Positions 1 to 8,175 of a DNA stretch of 64,000 nucleotides are shown piece by piece. How positions within the stretch are numbered: the first letter of the stretch is position 1; each line of letters begins with the position of its first letter. The notes below the pieces were generated by a model. The model did not search any database. It was not told the DNA's origin and worked only from the letters and a program-made list of their open reading frames with translations. The position numbers and the translations under genes were made by a program. Where the stretch lies: positions 682,001 to 746,000 of the forward strand of contig NZ_JRAA01000002.1 in the NCBI RefSeq assembly GCF_000787395.1. The letters run 5' to 3'. The stretch comes from Solemya velum gill symbiont. GTDB taxonomy: Bacteria; Pseudomonadota; Gammaproteobacteria; Chromatiales; Chromatiaceae.

Positions 1-345
1 AATAAACCAGCGAGTGATAGATTTACGTAATGGAAAATGCCGACAACGTGCGTTCCACTGAACTATGCGCGAGAGTGAATGGTGTGGTAGTAGATACAGC
101 AGTATCACTTTGAACCAATGCGTCATATTCATGCCATTCTCCCCGTCTAAGTCAACAGACTCACATCACTACTCAGAGATATCGACCGCATTCATCTATG
201 GAGTCATACACATAAATGCAGAGCCAACATTCATCGCCACTAGTCAATAAAAACCAGCTTCGTACTCTTCGATGCAGAGTGTAATTTAATCAGTAAACTC
301 TTTAACGAATTGTTTAGTTCATAATTAGTAGTGTAGAGCACAACT
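1..345. other. no gene recognised
   Basis: AT-rich stretch at the left edge. The only open frames are short (for example a 61-codon frame at 65-250 on the plus strand), have no ribosome binding site and show no recognisable protein features. I see no RNA gene or repeat here. It is the region downstream of the glutamine amidotransferase-like gene. Confidence 0.5.
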
Positions 346-1068
346 TCATGTTGTTAGTTCTTTGTATGAATATGCTTGATCCATCCACCAGTTAAAAATA
401 GCATTTGCTAAAGTATGCTGCTGGGCTAAATACACGTCGATATTCTCAAGTATTTGCTCTTTACTATGAGTACATTCGCTTGGAATCTTCAAACAATCCG
501 TATATTTTTCAAGCAATTCATGCACCATGGGCTTTGTGATTTCCGGATGGAATTGTAGTGCCAGGCAATTTTTACAGAGAAACCCTTGATTCTTGATACA
601 GCCTCCATTGAACAGAGGTAGCGCACCAATAGGAAGAGAGAAACTATCGCCATGCCATTCAAAAGTGTAAAAAGAATGTGATATGCCTCTGATATTGAAC
701 AGCTCTTTAGCATATGCACTTAGAGTAGTGTGATGCCAACCTATTTGCATCGCTGGAGCGGGGCGAACTTCGCCGCCCAAAGCTTTGCTGATTAACTGTC
801 CACCAAAACAAATTCCAAGGACCGGAATCCCCGCTTGAGAGGCTTGCTTGATAAGCGCGAGTTCCTCGGCAATCCATGGCAAAGGATCGTTGACACTAAC
901 AGGAGAGCCCAGAAACACTAAGCCTGAAATGTTGTCAATTTGCTTGGGTATTGGTTCACCCAGGCCAATATGTATTTTTTCATAACAAATACCCCGCTTC
1001 TCCAGGTATTCGCAGAGATAACCCGGATGTTCGCATGCAACATGACTGAAAATCCTAATCGGTTTCAA
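346..1068 (-). CDS. class I glutamine amidotransferase-like protein
   Basis: A 240-residue protein made of a single class I glutamine amidotransferase domain, the fold that releases ammonia from glutamine. The nucleophile elbow GICFGGQ places the catalytic Cys at residue 87, and LQFHPEI supplies His174 and Glu176, so the Cys-His-Glu triad is intact. Stand-alone members often resemble GMP synthase-type amidotransferases or gamma-glutamyl hydrolases such as PuuD, and the true substrate cannot be told. The only start is TTG, because an in-frame TAG lies about 27 bases upstream, and no clear ribosome binding site precedes it. It is not in an obvious operon. The fold is clear; the role is not. Confidence 0.8.
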   Translation of the reverse strand: MKPIRIFSHVACEHPGYLCEYLEKRGICYEKIHIGLGEPIPKQIDNISGLVFLGSPVSVNDPLPWIAEELALIKQASQAGIPVLGICFGGQLISKALGGEVRPAPAMQIGWHHTTLSAYAKELFNIRGISHSFYTFEWHGDSFSLPIGALPLFNGGCIKNQGFLCKNCLALQFHPEITKPMVHELLEKYTDCLKIPSECTHSKEQILENIDVYLAQQHTLANAIFNWWMDQAYSYKELTT

Positions 1069-1370
1069 TGCACATGCTTCATTGAGGTCAACCTACAAAC
1101 GAAGGCGCACGGGGTTTGCATTTGTATCCTGTGTAAACCTCCAAGCGGGATGCAGGCTCCAGCACATAAAGTATACAGAATGATTTTTGTTATTTCGTCC
1201 ATGTTTCCAGTATCGCATGAAAATTATTTTTTAATACTTGGGCATGATTGTCGTACAGAATCATGTTTTAAAATGATGAGGCGATTTTCAGAATATTGGA
1301 ATACATTGGAATGACCGCTTTGGGTTGCGATTTCAACCGGTCGATGCAACACATGTCACGATTACCTTCG
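1069..1370. other. intergenic, no gene recognised
   Basis: About 300 bases between the start of the amidotransferase-like gene and the end of cbpM, both on the minus strand. It must hold the amidotransferase promoter, but I could not assign -35 and -10 boxes with confidence. The plus-strand open frames here are unsupported. Confidence 0.4.
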
Positions 1371-1700
1371 TCAGGGCTCCAGACCATCCTTCATGATGCG
1401 CAATCGGGCATTAAGTTCGTCAATCCGTTCGAGCAGTTCGAGCGCAAGAGCAGCGCCAGCCAAATTTACGTCCAAATCTCTCTGCAACCGCAAAGTGATG
1501 CGAATCCGCTTAATGCTTGTGGCAGGAAAACACAAGTCTTGCCCCTGTTTTCTCAATGGCTCCAGAATGCCCTGGTCCACCATAGCCTCAATGGTATCCG
1601 GCTGTACGGCACAAGTACGACAGAGCTGAACAAGAGTAACCTCGGTGCTTTCATCGAGGAGTTCACCGGACAGAATATGTAAATTGGTCATGTTAGCCAT
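1371..1700 (-). CDS. cbpM: chaperone modulator CbpM
   Basis: A 109-residue protein of the CbpM/MerR-like helical family. CbpM binds the J-domain of CbpA and inhibits its co-chaperone and DNA-binding activities in the cytoplasm. The sequence shows the small N-terminal helical domain (LVQLCRTCAVQPDTIEAMVD) and a Leu/Ala/Arg-rich C-terminal helix ending in LNARLRIM, as is usual in the family. It starts 4 bases after the cbpA stop on the same strand, the standard cbpA-cbpM order, so the two are very probably co-transcribed and translationally coupled. Length is normal (E. coli CbpM is 101 residues). Confidence 0.88.
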   Translation of the reverse strand: MANMTNLHILSGELLDESTEVTLVQLCRTCAVQPDTIEAMVDQGILEPLRKQGQDLCFPATSIKRIRITLRLQRDLDVNLAGAALALELLERIDELNARLRIMKDGLEP

Positions 1701-1704
1701 TAGA

Positions 1705-2661
1705 TTAGGATGCCCCCATAGTCATGGTCGCACGCGGATTGAACTCGAGTTGATCTTCCATTTGCTTGTACAAAGTCTTGGCTTTTTCACTATCGGCAGG
1801 CGGTAGGATCACCTTAAGAACCACATACATATCACCGGGCTCCTTGCCAGGAAGCCCCCTGCCCTTGAGACGCAGTTTACCTCCTTGGTTAGAGTTGTCC
1901 GGAATCTTGAGGTCTATGGCTCCAGACGGAGTCGGTGCTTTGATGACCGCACCAAGTGCCGCTTCCCAAGGGGTCACAGGCAAATCGAGATAGACATCCG
2001 AGCCCGCTACCCGATAGAACGAATGTTCCCTGAACTCGACTTCGAGGTAGAGATCACCCGGTTTAGCACCACCTAGTCCGGGAGCTCCTTGCTCACTCAA
2101 TCGAATCTGCTGACCGGGCCGAACACCTTTTGGGACTTTCAGCTTGATGCTACGCTCACGCAGCGTCAAGTGACCATCATCCGTCAACTCGGGAGCACGT
2201 AAGGTGATGGTTCGCGTAGCGCCAGTGTAACTATCCTCCAGATCAATCAATACCTTGGCGTGGTGATCCTCGCCATGCATATGGAAAGTCTGCCGTGTAC
2301 CGGGGCCCTGTCCTGCGTATCCGTGTCCGAACAAATCTTCGAAAAAGCTGCTGTGATCCCCGGCACTAACACCCGCATCGGCACCTCCATGAAACTCAAA
2401 GCCAGCATCCCAGTTCGGTGGTGGACTGAAGTCCTGTCCATCATTCAAGTTTGCTCCGAGCTGATCGTAGGCAGCTCGCTTCTCGGGATCCTTGAGCACT
2501 ACATAAGCTTCACCGACTTCTTTGAAGTGTTCTTCAGCGTCAGGCTCCTTGCTGACATCTGGATGGTACTTCCTAGTTAGCTTGCGATATGAGCGCTTGA
2601 TCTCATCCTGCGTAGCGTCACGCTCGACGCCCATAATTTTGTAATAGTCTTTGTATTCCAT
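1705..2661 (-). CDS. cbpA: curved DNA-binding protein / DnaJ-class co-chaperone CbpA
   Basis: A 318-residue DnaJ-family co-chaperone that stimulates DnaK ATPase activity. The N-terminal J-domain (about residues 3-68) carries the obligatory HPD motif at residues 33-35 (RKYHPDVSKE). A Gly/Phe-rich linker follows (about 75-120), then two DnaJ C-terminal beta domains without the Cys-rich zinc fingers of DnaJ, which makes it the CbpA type. ATG at 2661 is chosen over the overlapping TTG at 2664 because GGTGA lies at a suitable distance. cbpM follows directly. Stationary-phase control is known for E. coli cbpA, but I saw no clear promoter here. Confidence 0.93.
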   Translation of the reverse strand: MEYKDYYKIMGVERDATQDEIKRSYRKLTRKYHPDVSKEPDAEEHFKEVGEAYVVLKDPEKRAAYDQLGANLNDGQDFSPPPNWDAGFEFHGGADAGVSAGDHSSFFEDLFGHGYAGQGPGTRQTFHMHGEDHHAKVLIDLEDSYTGATRTITLRAPELTDDGHLTLRERSIKLKVPKGVRPGQQIRLSEQGAPGLGGAKPGDLYLEVEFREHSFYRVAGSDVYLDLPVTPWEAALGAVIKAPTPSGAIDLKIPDNSNQGGKLRLKGRGLPGKEPGDMYVVLKVILPPADSEKAKTLYKQMEDQLEFNPRATMTMGAS

Positions 2662-2856
2662 CAAACATCACCGTAACGCTGTGAAGATTAGCTCGCAAGG
2701 AATCATACTTTCAGTTGGAAGGGTCAGTGTCATCATTTCCTTGTTAAGAAAGCTCATGCTTTTCTCTACTTGATCAACTAACTGACCACGCTGATTGAAC
2801 TAGTTTGAATGTTAGTGCATTACTGATCCCTGATCCATCAGATTTTCCCAACATCG

Positions 2857-2891
2857 CCCGCCCCGATCCTCATCTCGGCGGGTTTTCTTTT
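2857..2891 (+). terminator. GC hairpin with T-run, terminator or attenuator
   Basis: The 6-bp stem CCCGCC (2857-2862) and GGCGGG (2877-2882) is followed directly by TTTTCTTTT. It lies 26 bases upstream of the ATG of the plus-strand gene at 2917. Hairpins of this form upstream of individual genes are familiar from integrative elements, where they may act as attenuators. The function here is inferred from structure only. Confidence 0.6.
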
Positions 2892-2916
2892 GCCCACAAC
2901 ACAGGAGTACATCCCC

Positions 2917-3288
2917 ATGCTTCAATTCAAGCACCCCTCAGACATCTCCCAACTCTCTCCTTCAGACCCCGCCCATCCCGTCACCCAGGACCTCATCTCC
3001 CGCCTGATCACCCCACTGACCTCACCCTCCGGACACTACGACAACGACGCGTACGGCTGGATAGTGCTCATCCAAGAGGGAGACCTGGAACGTCCTCTCA
3101 CCGACGTCTGGCCCGACGGCGAGTGGACCCTCCTCGACATACCGTGGGAGGGCATCCTGCTTCGGGACGGCTTCTTCCAGGCGATCTACCTAGCCAATAA
3201 TGATTTTGGCCTGGTCTTTATCATCCCCGACGCCGAATGGCTGTCTCAGTCTGTCAGGGAGATGTTGGAAAAGCACCTCGATCCATGA
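2917..3288 (+). CDS. hypothetical protein, resembles integrative-element cargo
   Basis: A 123-residue acidic protein I cannot assign to a named family. It is rich in Asp, Pro and Trp (VWPDGEWTLLDIPWEGILL) and has no signal peptide, membrane segment or catalytic motif. ATG at 2917 is chosen because AGGAG lies 8 bases upstream; an in-frame TTG further up has no such site. Codon use is strongly C-ending and GC-rich compared with the AT-rich flanks. Together with the hairpin just upstream and the nearby tRNA-Phe, this suggests acquisition with an integrative element. I recall similar small proteins in genomic islands of other proteobacteria, but cannot confirm this. No integrase or conjugation gene is present. 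Confidence 0.6.
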   Translation: MLQFKHPSDISQLSPSDPAHPVTQDLISRLITPLTSPSGHYDNDAYGWIVLIQEGDLERPLTDVWPDGEWTLLDIPWEGILLRDGFFQAIYLANNDFGLVFIIPDAEWLSQSVREMLEKHLDP

Positions 3289-3344
3289 TCCGTTTTGCGG
3301 AAATTTGGGTAACTTATATGAAAACAATCCACAGGAGATGAACC

Positions 3345-3440
3345 ATGACTAATTCAAATTCCATTTTTCTCATAATAGCTATCAAACCCTCCCTCACCGG
3401 CAAACTCACACAACAAGGAACAAACCATCATAGAGATTAA
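3345..3440 (+). CDS. possible small or truncated peptide (31 aa)
   Basis: A short frame beginning MTNSNSIFLIIAIKP with a very good ribosome binding site: ACAGGAG, then 7 bases, then ATG. The spacing and the ACAGGAG string copy the leader of the gene at 2917, which suggests a second gene of the same origin now reduced to a stub. No homology can be claimed, and it may not be expressed. Confidence 0.25.
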   Translation: MTNSNSIFLIIAIKPSLTGKLTQQGTNHHRD

Positions 3441-3675
3441 GCGGCATGAATCCGATGACGGTTTATTTCATCTTGCTTGAGCATCAGAAATCGATGTGTT
3501 TCTTGGTACAAAGCCACCCACTTGCTAGTATTCAAATTTCAGAGCGAAAGATCGAAGCCTGCGCTTCTTGTCAAGTTAATGCCATGAGTGGAGGCAATAC
3601 AGGCACACTTTTAGTTGGAAGGATACAGCGCTTACACATTACGAAAATTTGCTTACACAATGCTTACAGAAGCCA

Positions 3676-3719
3676 TAAAAATAGACAAAGGCCTACACGT
3701 ATAAACGCATAAGCCTTTG
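3676..3719 (-). terminator. rho-independent terminator of tRNA-Phe
   Basis: Stem CAAAGGC (3686-3692) pairs with GCCTTTG (3713-3719). Read on the minus strand the hairpin begins 8 bases beyond the tRNA 3' end and is followed by TCTATTTTTATG, a T-rich tail. On the plus strand it is also followed by TTTTATA, so it could work both ways. Confidence 0.7.
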
Positions 3720-3726
3720 TTTTATA

Positions 3727-3802
<76 letters not shown>

Positions 3803-3915
3803 AAAATTTTGATGTGCGGCCAGGTGAAACCGGCTTCACACCACGCATTTTCTGAAGCTGTTCAAAAAATGAAGGCGCAATTAAACCGTTTGCGCCGTCA
3901 GAAGTCAAGATGAAA

Positions 3916-4185
3916 TTAACCCTGTGGTTTGAAATCCGGTGGCAGGTCGGCGGCATCCTCAAAAAAGAATTTCTCCATCTGTTCTTCGAGAAAAGTACGT
4001 GACTTGGGGTCAATCGGACTCAAACGATACTCGTTGATCAGCATTGTCTGGTGCTGCAGCCACTGCTGCCATGCCTCCTTGCTGACATTATCAAAAATTT
4101 TCTGGCCCAGCTCACCGGGATAGGTAGGGCGATCGAGGCCTTCGGCCTCTTTTTTCAGCTTGATACAGTTGACGCTACGACTCAT
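3916..4185 (-). CDS. yggX: YggX family Fe(2+)-trafficking / oxidative damage protection protein
   Basis: An 89-residue cytoplasmic protein of the YggX family, which supports Fe-S cluster maintenance and resistance to oxidative damage. It begins [20 protein letters not shown]; the early Cys and the motif PYPGELG (here [12 protein letters not shown]) are family hallmarks, as is the central [17 protein letters not shown] segment. Length matches E. coli YggX (91). It is separated from mutY only by the IalB-like gene. mutY-yggX is a conserved pair in gammaproteobacteria, and both products deal with oxidative damage or carry or serve Fe-S clusters. Confidence 0.96.
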   Translation of the reverse strand: MSRSVNCIKLKKEAEGLDRPTYPGELGQKIFDNVSKEAWQQWLQHQTMLINEYRLSPIDPKSRTFLEEQMEKFFFEDAADLPPDFKPQG

Positions 4186-4214
4186 TCTTTTCTCCTAAAT
4201 TGACAGGCTGTCGG

Positions 4215-4787
4215 TTATTCGACACCCATCAACTCTTTTACCCTTGCATTGGCTGCGGTAAATCCCTTGAGGGAAACCGCAAAACCAAATTTCTTGTTGT
4301 TAACCGAAACAAGGGAAAGCTTCAGGACTCCCCCCTCTTTCAATCGTGTCACCGTATCTGAATCAAACTGGAAAGGCACCATACAGCCATTTGGCAGACA
4401 TGTTCTGTAGGCCAGTGCCGCAAATGGCTCAGTATCATCGATCCTCAGAGTCACGCCATCCTTGAGAGAAACGCCAAGCGGCAAACGTATACGACCGGCA
4501 ATCTTTCCGCCCGCTGTTGGCACGACATGAACGCCCAGCAGTACCTTTTCCGAATCTTTTCGCTTCTGGGTCTGCGACATGACACATTGTGTTGTTTCGG
4601 CCTGTTCACGCGTGACCTTGTTGCAGGTGACCCTCCAGTCCCCATGTCCTTCATTAACCGTGACCTCACCTTGCTGCTGAGCAACGGCTGTCGTTGAATA
4701 GAGTCCGGCTGCAACAAAAAAGGACATGGAAAGATATCTCAAACGCTTCAAGATATGGATTGCTCTCATTGTATTGATTTTTTTCAT
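4215..4787 (-). CDS. invasion-associated locus B (IalB) family secreted protein
   Basis: A 190-residue exported protein of the IalB family. A signal peptide is visible (hydrophobic YLSMSFFVAAGLYSTTAVA followed by QQQGEV, cleavage likely after AVA). The mature domain has the family pattern: GDWRVTCNK near the start, then CVMSQ, and the later pair CLPNGCMVP, giving four Cys likely in disulfides. Start at 4787 (MKKINTMRAI) is preferred to an in-frame codon 36 bases upstream. IalB was named in Bartonella, but the family is widespread in free-living bacteria and has no established biochemical role. It sits between mutY and yggX on the same strand. Confidence 0.85.
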   Translation of the reverse strand: MKKINTMRAIHILKRLRYLSMSFFVAAGLYSTTAVAQQQGEVTVNEGHGDWRVTCNKVTREQAETTQCVMSQTQKRKDSEKVLLGVHVVPTAGGKIAGRIRLPLGVSLKDGVTLRIDDTEPFAALAYRTCLPNGCMVPFQFDSDTVTRLKEGGVLKLSLVSVNNKKFGFAVSLKGFTAANARVKELMGVE

Positions 4788-4884
4788 AAAATTTTCACAC
4801 TCTTTCCATGGGTAGAATGACACATTTCACCAGTGTTCCCGGACGACAATAGCCTTGGATTATAGTCACAGGGAGGTATCCTCA

Positions 4885-5958
4885 TCAATCGGAAAGCGGG
4901 GATATCTCGTGAATTAAAGCTGCAATTGGTGATGCGATACCGATTGTGGAGATATCTCCCGTATCAAACCAGCCACAGTCATCACTGTCCCGCACCTGAA
5001 AGAGTGATTCCTGCGTTACCAGGTGCAGCGGTAGCATGTCGAAATGGTAGTGCGTGAAGGTGTGGCGTCGCCTTGGTAGCTGCCCTACTTCTGCTTCTCT
5101 CTTACCTGAGAACTGTTCATACCAATCAATTGCCTCGTCCTTGCTCGCGAACTCGGGAAAACTCCACAAACCTGCCCAGACTCCCTGCTGGGGGCGTTTA
5201 TGCAACAGGCAATTCCCTTCCCCATTCTGCACGACGAGTAACACCCGCTCTTTGACAGGCAGCGCTTTTTTCGGTTTTTTCGCAGGATAGTCGGATATGC
5301 TATCAGCCTGAAAGGCTTCGCACTGCTGCAGCAAGGGACAGACACTACAATCTGGAGAACTGCGAACACAACAGGTAGCACCCAGATCCATCATCGCCTG
5401 GTTGAACGCACGCACATCTTTTGTGGGCGTCAGCTGCTCACTCAGGGCCCACATGTGCTTCTGCACGGCTGCACGGCCTGGCCAGCCATCTATCATGAAA
5501 ACACGAGCCAATACACGCTTGACGTTGCCATCGAGTATCGGTGCATAACGGTTGGAACCAAGCGACATGATGGCACCCGCGGTTGATCTGCCTATTCCAG
5601 GCAACTGCTGTAACTTCTCAACGTTTTCCGGCAGCACTCCAGCGTGTTGCTCATCAAGAATACGGGCTGCTTTATGCAAGTTTCTGGCGCGGCTGTAGTA
5701 TCCGAGGCCGGACCAGTGACTGAGAACCTCGTCCTGGCTTGCCTGTGCCAGTTGTTTCACGTCCGGAAAACGCTGCATGAAGCGCTCAAAATAAGGGATG
5801 ACGACAGAGACCTGTGTCTGTTGCAGCATGATTTCAGAAATCCAGACGCGATAGGGTGTCGCATCCTGTTGCCACGGCAGGTTCTTGCGCCCGTGCAAAT
5901 CAAACCATGCAAGTAACGAGCGCCTGAACTCCTCAGCCAGCTTTGGGTTGATCGTCAT
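4885..5958 (-). CDS. mutY: A/G-specific adenine glycosylase MutY
   Basis: A 357-residue base-excision repair enzyme that removes adenine mispaired with 8-oxoguanine. Catalytic Glu42 lies in SEIMLQQTQV. The helix-hairpin-helix LPGIGRSTAGAI (119-130) is followed by catalytic Asp143 in ILDGNVKRV. The [4Fe-4S] ligands are spaced C-x6-C-x2-C-x5-C (Cys197, 204, 207, 213). The C-terminal half (about 235-350) is the Nudix-like domain that reads 8-oxoG. Length and all key residues are normal. It is first of the mutY, IalB-like, yggX series, 31 bases downstream of the acyl-CoA synthetase gene on the same strand. Confidence 0.97.
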   Translation of the reverse strand: MTINPKLAEEFRRSLLAWFDLHGRKNLPWQQDATPYRVWISEIMLQQTQVSVVIPYFERFMQRFPDVKQLAQASQDEVLSHWSGLGYYSRARNLHKAARILDEQHAGVLPENVEKLQQLPGIGRSTAGAIMSLGSNRYAPILDGNVKRVLARVFMIDGWPGRAAVQKHMWALSEQLTPTKDVRAFNQAMMDLGATCCVRSSPDCSVCPLLQQCEAFQADSISDYPAKKPKKALPVKERVLLVVQNGEGNCLLHKRPQQGVWAGLWSFPEFASKDEAIDWYEQFSGKREAEVGQLPRRRHTFTHYHFDMLPLHLVTQESLFQVRDSDDCGWFDTGDISTIGIASPIAALIHEISPLSD

Positions 5959-5989
5959 ACAGAATCAGGCCCGATTGAACTAGGCAAGA

Positions 5990-7792
5990 TTAGCTGTACA
6001 TGGATTTGACGTCATCCACGTAGTGCTCCAGTACTGACTGGCGTTTTACCTTGAGTGTCGGTGTCATCATGCCGTTGTCGATACCCCATGGCTCACTGAG
6101 GAGTACGACACGGCGAACCTTTGCGTAACCCGGAAAATCATGCAGGGCATTACGCATGCGCTTGAGTGCATCACTAACGACCTCTTTCTGATTAAGCGCT
6201 TCTTTTGTGTAGGGCTTGCCAGGTGCTGATACTGTCCAGAAGGCTTCATCAACAACTGCCAGTGCAGTCAGATAGGACTCGCCTTCACCGATCACCATGA
6301 CCTGGTCAAACATCGAATCCATATTGATTGCACTCTCCATCTCAGCCGGTGGTATTTTCTCGCCATTCGACAGCACCAGGATGTCCTTGAGGCGACCGGT
6401 AATAAAGATGTGTCCATCCTCGTCGATACGTCCCTGGTCACCCGTATGCAGCCAGCCATCCTTGTCGATGACATTTGACGTTGCATCATGGTTATTCCAG
6501 TAACCGAGCATCATTCCCGGTGTCTTAACCAGCAACTCTTCACTTTCACCAACCTTAACGTCAATCCCTCGCAACGGCAGGCCAACACTCGCCGGTTTGT
6601 TCCTTTCGATGGGATTACCGCTGATAATAGGAGCTGTTTCTGTTAAGCCGTAGCCCTGTAACACCGGAACACCAAGCGAAATGAACATTTCCCCAATTGA
6701 TGCAGGCAACGGTGCGCCACCTGCGACAGCAATACGCATATTCCCGCCCAGCTTGTCGCGAATTTTCGCACCAACCAGTTTATCGAGAACCTTGTGTGCC
6801 AGAAGTGAAGGGTGCCAACCGGCACGCCCCTGGTCTTTTTCGAACCTGCGCCATCCGATCTTGACCGCTGTACTGAAAAGTTTGCGCTTGACAGCCGAAC
6901 CCTTGGACAGCTGATCCTGGATTTTATTGTAGACACGTTCAAAGACCCGTGGCACAGCAATAAGAATTGTGGGCTTGTGATCCACCAGGTCTTCGGCCAA
7001 CTGCCCCACCGAACGGGCGTAGACGATGCACGCTCCAGTCATCACGGGGACATAGTAGCCGACCGTGCGCTCCAGGGTGTGTGAAAGCGGCAGAAAGGAG
7101 AGGAAAGTATCTTCAACAAAGACACTGATCATGGTCATACCGCTATGGGCTATGGAGAGAATATTATAGTGACTGAGCATCACACCCTTGGGACGACCAG
7201 TGGTCCCGGATGTATAGACAATTGTCGCCAGGCTATTAATATCGCCGCCCTGTCGCGGCTTGTACTCAACACCGAGTGCGGGAATCTCATTCTCGATAAG
7301 ATGAACACGGTCATCATTACGGGCGCATTTGTCCGCTTCACTGCCCGGTTCCATGATCAGGACACGCTGCAGGGGATTGTTCTCATTTTCAACAGAAGGG
7401 GCGAGGCGCTTCCAGCGTCCGGCATCCTGGATCAGCAGCAGGCGAATACCGGCATCCTCGATGATGTAGCCAACATTGTCAGGCCGGTCGTCGGTATAGA
7501 GAGGAACCACTACCAGGCCGAGGCTGAGAGCGGCCTGCTCAAAAAAGACCCACTCGGGGCAATTGCGCAACAGAATAGCGACGCGGTCACCTGCGGAAAG
7601 GTTTTCCCTTGCGAGCATCTCCTGCCAGCGTGCAACCTCTTCCAGGGACTCTTTCCAAGTATATGAATTCCAGCTCTTTTCGCCCTTGTCGAAATAACGT
7701 AATGCTTCCTTGTCAGGTGTACGCTCTGAACGCTTGTAAAAGAGCCCATCAAGCGATGTTGCCTGTTCGACTGTAATAATATCTTCAGTCAT
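5990..7792 (-). CDS. AMP-dependent long-chain acyl-CoA synthetase
   Basis: A 600-residue adenylate-forming enzyme that activates fatty acids to acyl-CoA. The P-loop-like motif YTSGTTGRPKGVMLSH is intact, followed by the A5-type motif QGYGLTETAP and the A7/A8 region LHTGDQGRIDEDGHIFITGR. The sequence resembles the long FadD15/ACSBG-type ligases rather than E. coli FadD. ATG at 7792 is chosen over GTG at 7798 because GGAG lies 5 bases before it. It is a separate gene from the biosynthetic cluster 27 kb away. The exact chain-length preference is unknown. Confidence 0.9.
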   Translation of the reverse strand: MTEDIITVEQATSLDGLFYKRSERTPDKEALRYFDKGEKSWNSYTWKESLEEVARWQEMLARENLSAGDRVAILLRNCPEWVFFEQAALSLGLVVVPLYTDDRPDNVGYIIEDAGIRLLLIQDAGRWKRLAPSVENENNPLQRVLIMEPGSEADKCARNDDRVHLIENEIPALGVEYKPRQGGDINSLATIVYTSGTTGRPKGVMLSHYNILSIAHSGMTMISVFVEDTFLSFLPLSHTLERTVGYYVPVMTGACIVYARSVGQLAEDLVDHKPTILIAVPRVFERVYNKIQDQLSKGSAVKRKLFSTAVKIGWRRFEKDQGRAGWHPSLLAHKVLDKLVGAKIRDKLGGNMRIAVAGGAPLPASIGEMFISLGVPVLQGYGLTETAPIISGNPIERNKPASVGLPLRGIDVKVGESEELLVKTPGMMLGYWNNHDATSNVIDKDGWLHTGDQGRIDEDGHIFITGRLKDILVLSNGEKIPPAEMESAINMDSMFDQVMVIGEGESYLTALAVVDEAFWTVSAPGKPYTKEALNQKEVVSDALKRMRNALHDFPGYAKVRRVVLLSEPWGIDNGMMTPTLKVKRQSVLEHYVDDVKSMYS

Positions 7793-7885
7793 TCCCACTC
7801 CACTTTCTCAGGATTTATTGCAGTTTTTATTATTGCTTTTCTGTAAAATACATCTCATTAAACCTTCAAAAGCACACACAGGTCA

Positions 7886-8086
7886 ATGATCATCAAACTG
7901 AATGGCGATACGCGCGAGATACCTGGGGGTACTACGGTTGCCCACCTGGTGCAGGAACTCGGCCTTGAGGGCAAGCGAATCGCAGTTGAAATCAATGAAA
8001 CCCTGGTGCCTCGTACACAGCACGCCACTCACGAGTTGCAGGAGAATGACGAAATGGAAATCGTGCAAGCGATCGGCGGCGGCTGA
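7886..8086 (+). CDS. thiS: sulfur carrier protein ThiS
   Basis: A 66-residue ubiquitin-like sulfur carrier for thiazole formation in thiamine biosynthesis. The N-terminal [21 protein letters not shown] strand-helix start and the C-terminal Gly-Gly (AIGGG) that is adenylated and thiocarboxylated are both present. thiG follows 89 bases downstream on the same strand, after a hairpin. No TPP riboswitch motif is visible in the 90 bases upstream. Confidence 0.95.
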   Translation: MIIKLNGDTREIPGGTTVAHLVQELGLEGKRIAVEINETLVPRTQHATHELQENDEMEIVQAIGGG

Positions 8087-8101
8087 GATTATCCGATACA
8101 A

Positions 8102-8137
8102 TGCCTGGCCTGTGCCACACACTGGGAGCACCAGGCA
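8102..8137 (+). other. stem-loop between thiS and thiG
   Basis: Perfect 7-bp arms TGCCTGG (8102-8108) and CCAGGCA (8131-8137) enclose 22 bases. There is no T-run, so it is not a standard terminator. It lies 38 bases before the thiG start, which has only a weak ribosome binding site. It could tune thiG expression relative to thiS or protect an mRNA end; this is inference. Confidence 0.4.
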
Positions 8138-8175
8138 CTATCCCGAAATTACACACGAACAGACAGATTGACACC

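Larger units (their letters stand above)
3289..3726. other. gene-poor region between orphan gene and tRNA-Phe
   Basis: About 440 AT-rich bases. Apart from a 31-codon frame at 3345-3440 and the tRNA terminator hairpin, I see nothing with coding character. A plus-strand open frame at 3446-3712 has no ribosome binding site and runs through the terminator hairpin, so it is not called. The stretch could be debris of a decayed element. Confidence 0.45.

Noticed and set aside
65-250. 61-codon plus-strand frame at the left edge
   Set aside because: No ribosome binding site and no recognisable features; length is within chance in AT-rich DNA.
1296-1682. 128-codon plus-strand frame opposite cbpM
   Set aside because: It is the antisense of cbpM, whose sequence and pairing with cbpA are clear.
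2247-2580. Long antisense frames inside cbpA
   Set aside because: Both are out-of-frame shadows of a well-conserved J-domain protein.
2805-3200. 131-codon plus-strand frame overlapping the orphan gene
   Set aside because: It is the +1 shadow of the gene at 2917-3288, rich in Pro, Arg and His as expected from reading GC-rich codons out of frame, and it spans the upstream hairpin.
3446-3712. 88-codon plus-strand open frame
   Set aside because: No ribosome binding site, unusual composition, and it runs through the tRNA-Phe terminator hairpin.
6643-6960. 105-codon frame within the acyl-CoA synthetase gene
   Set aside because: Same-strand out-of-frame shadow of a gene with all adenylate-forming motifs intact.
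7800-7885. TPP riboswitch upstream of thiS
   Set aside because: Only 86 AT-rich bases are available and the conserved CTGAGA and ACCTGATC-type segments are absent.
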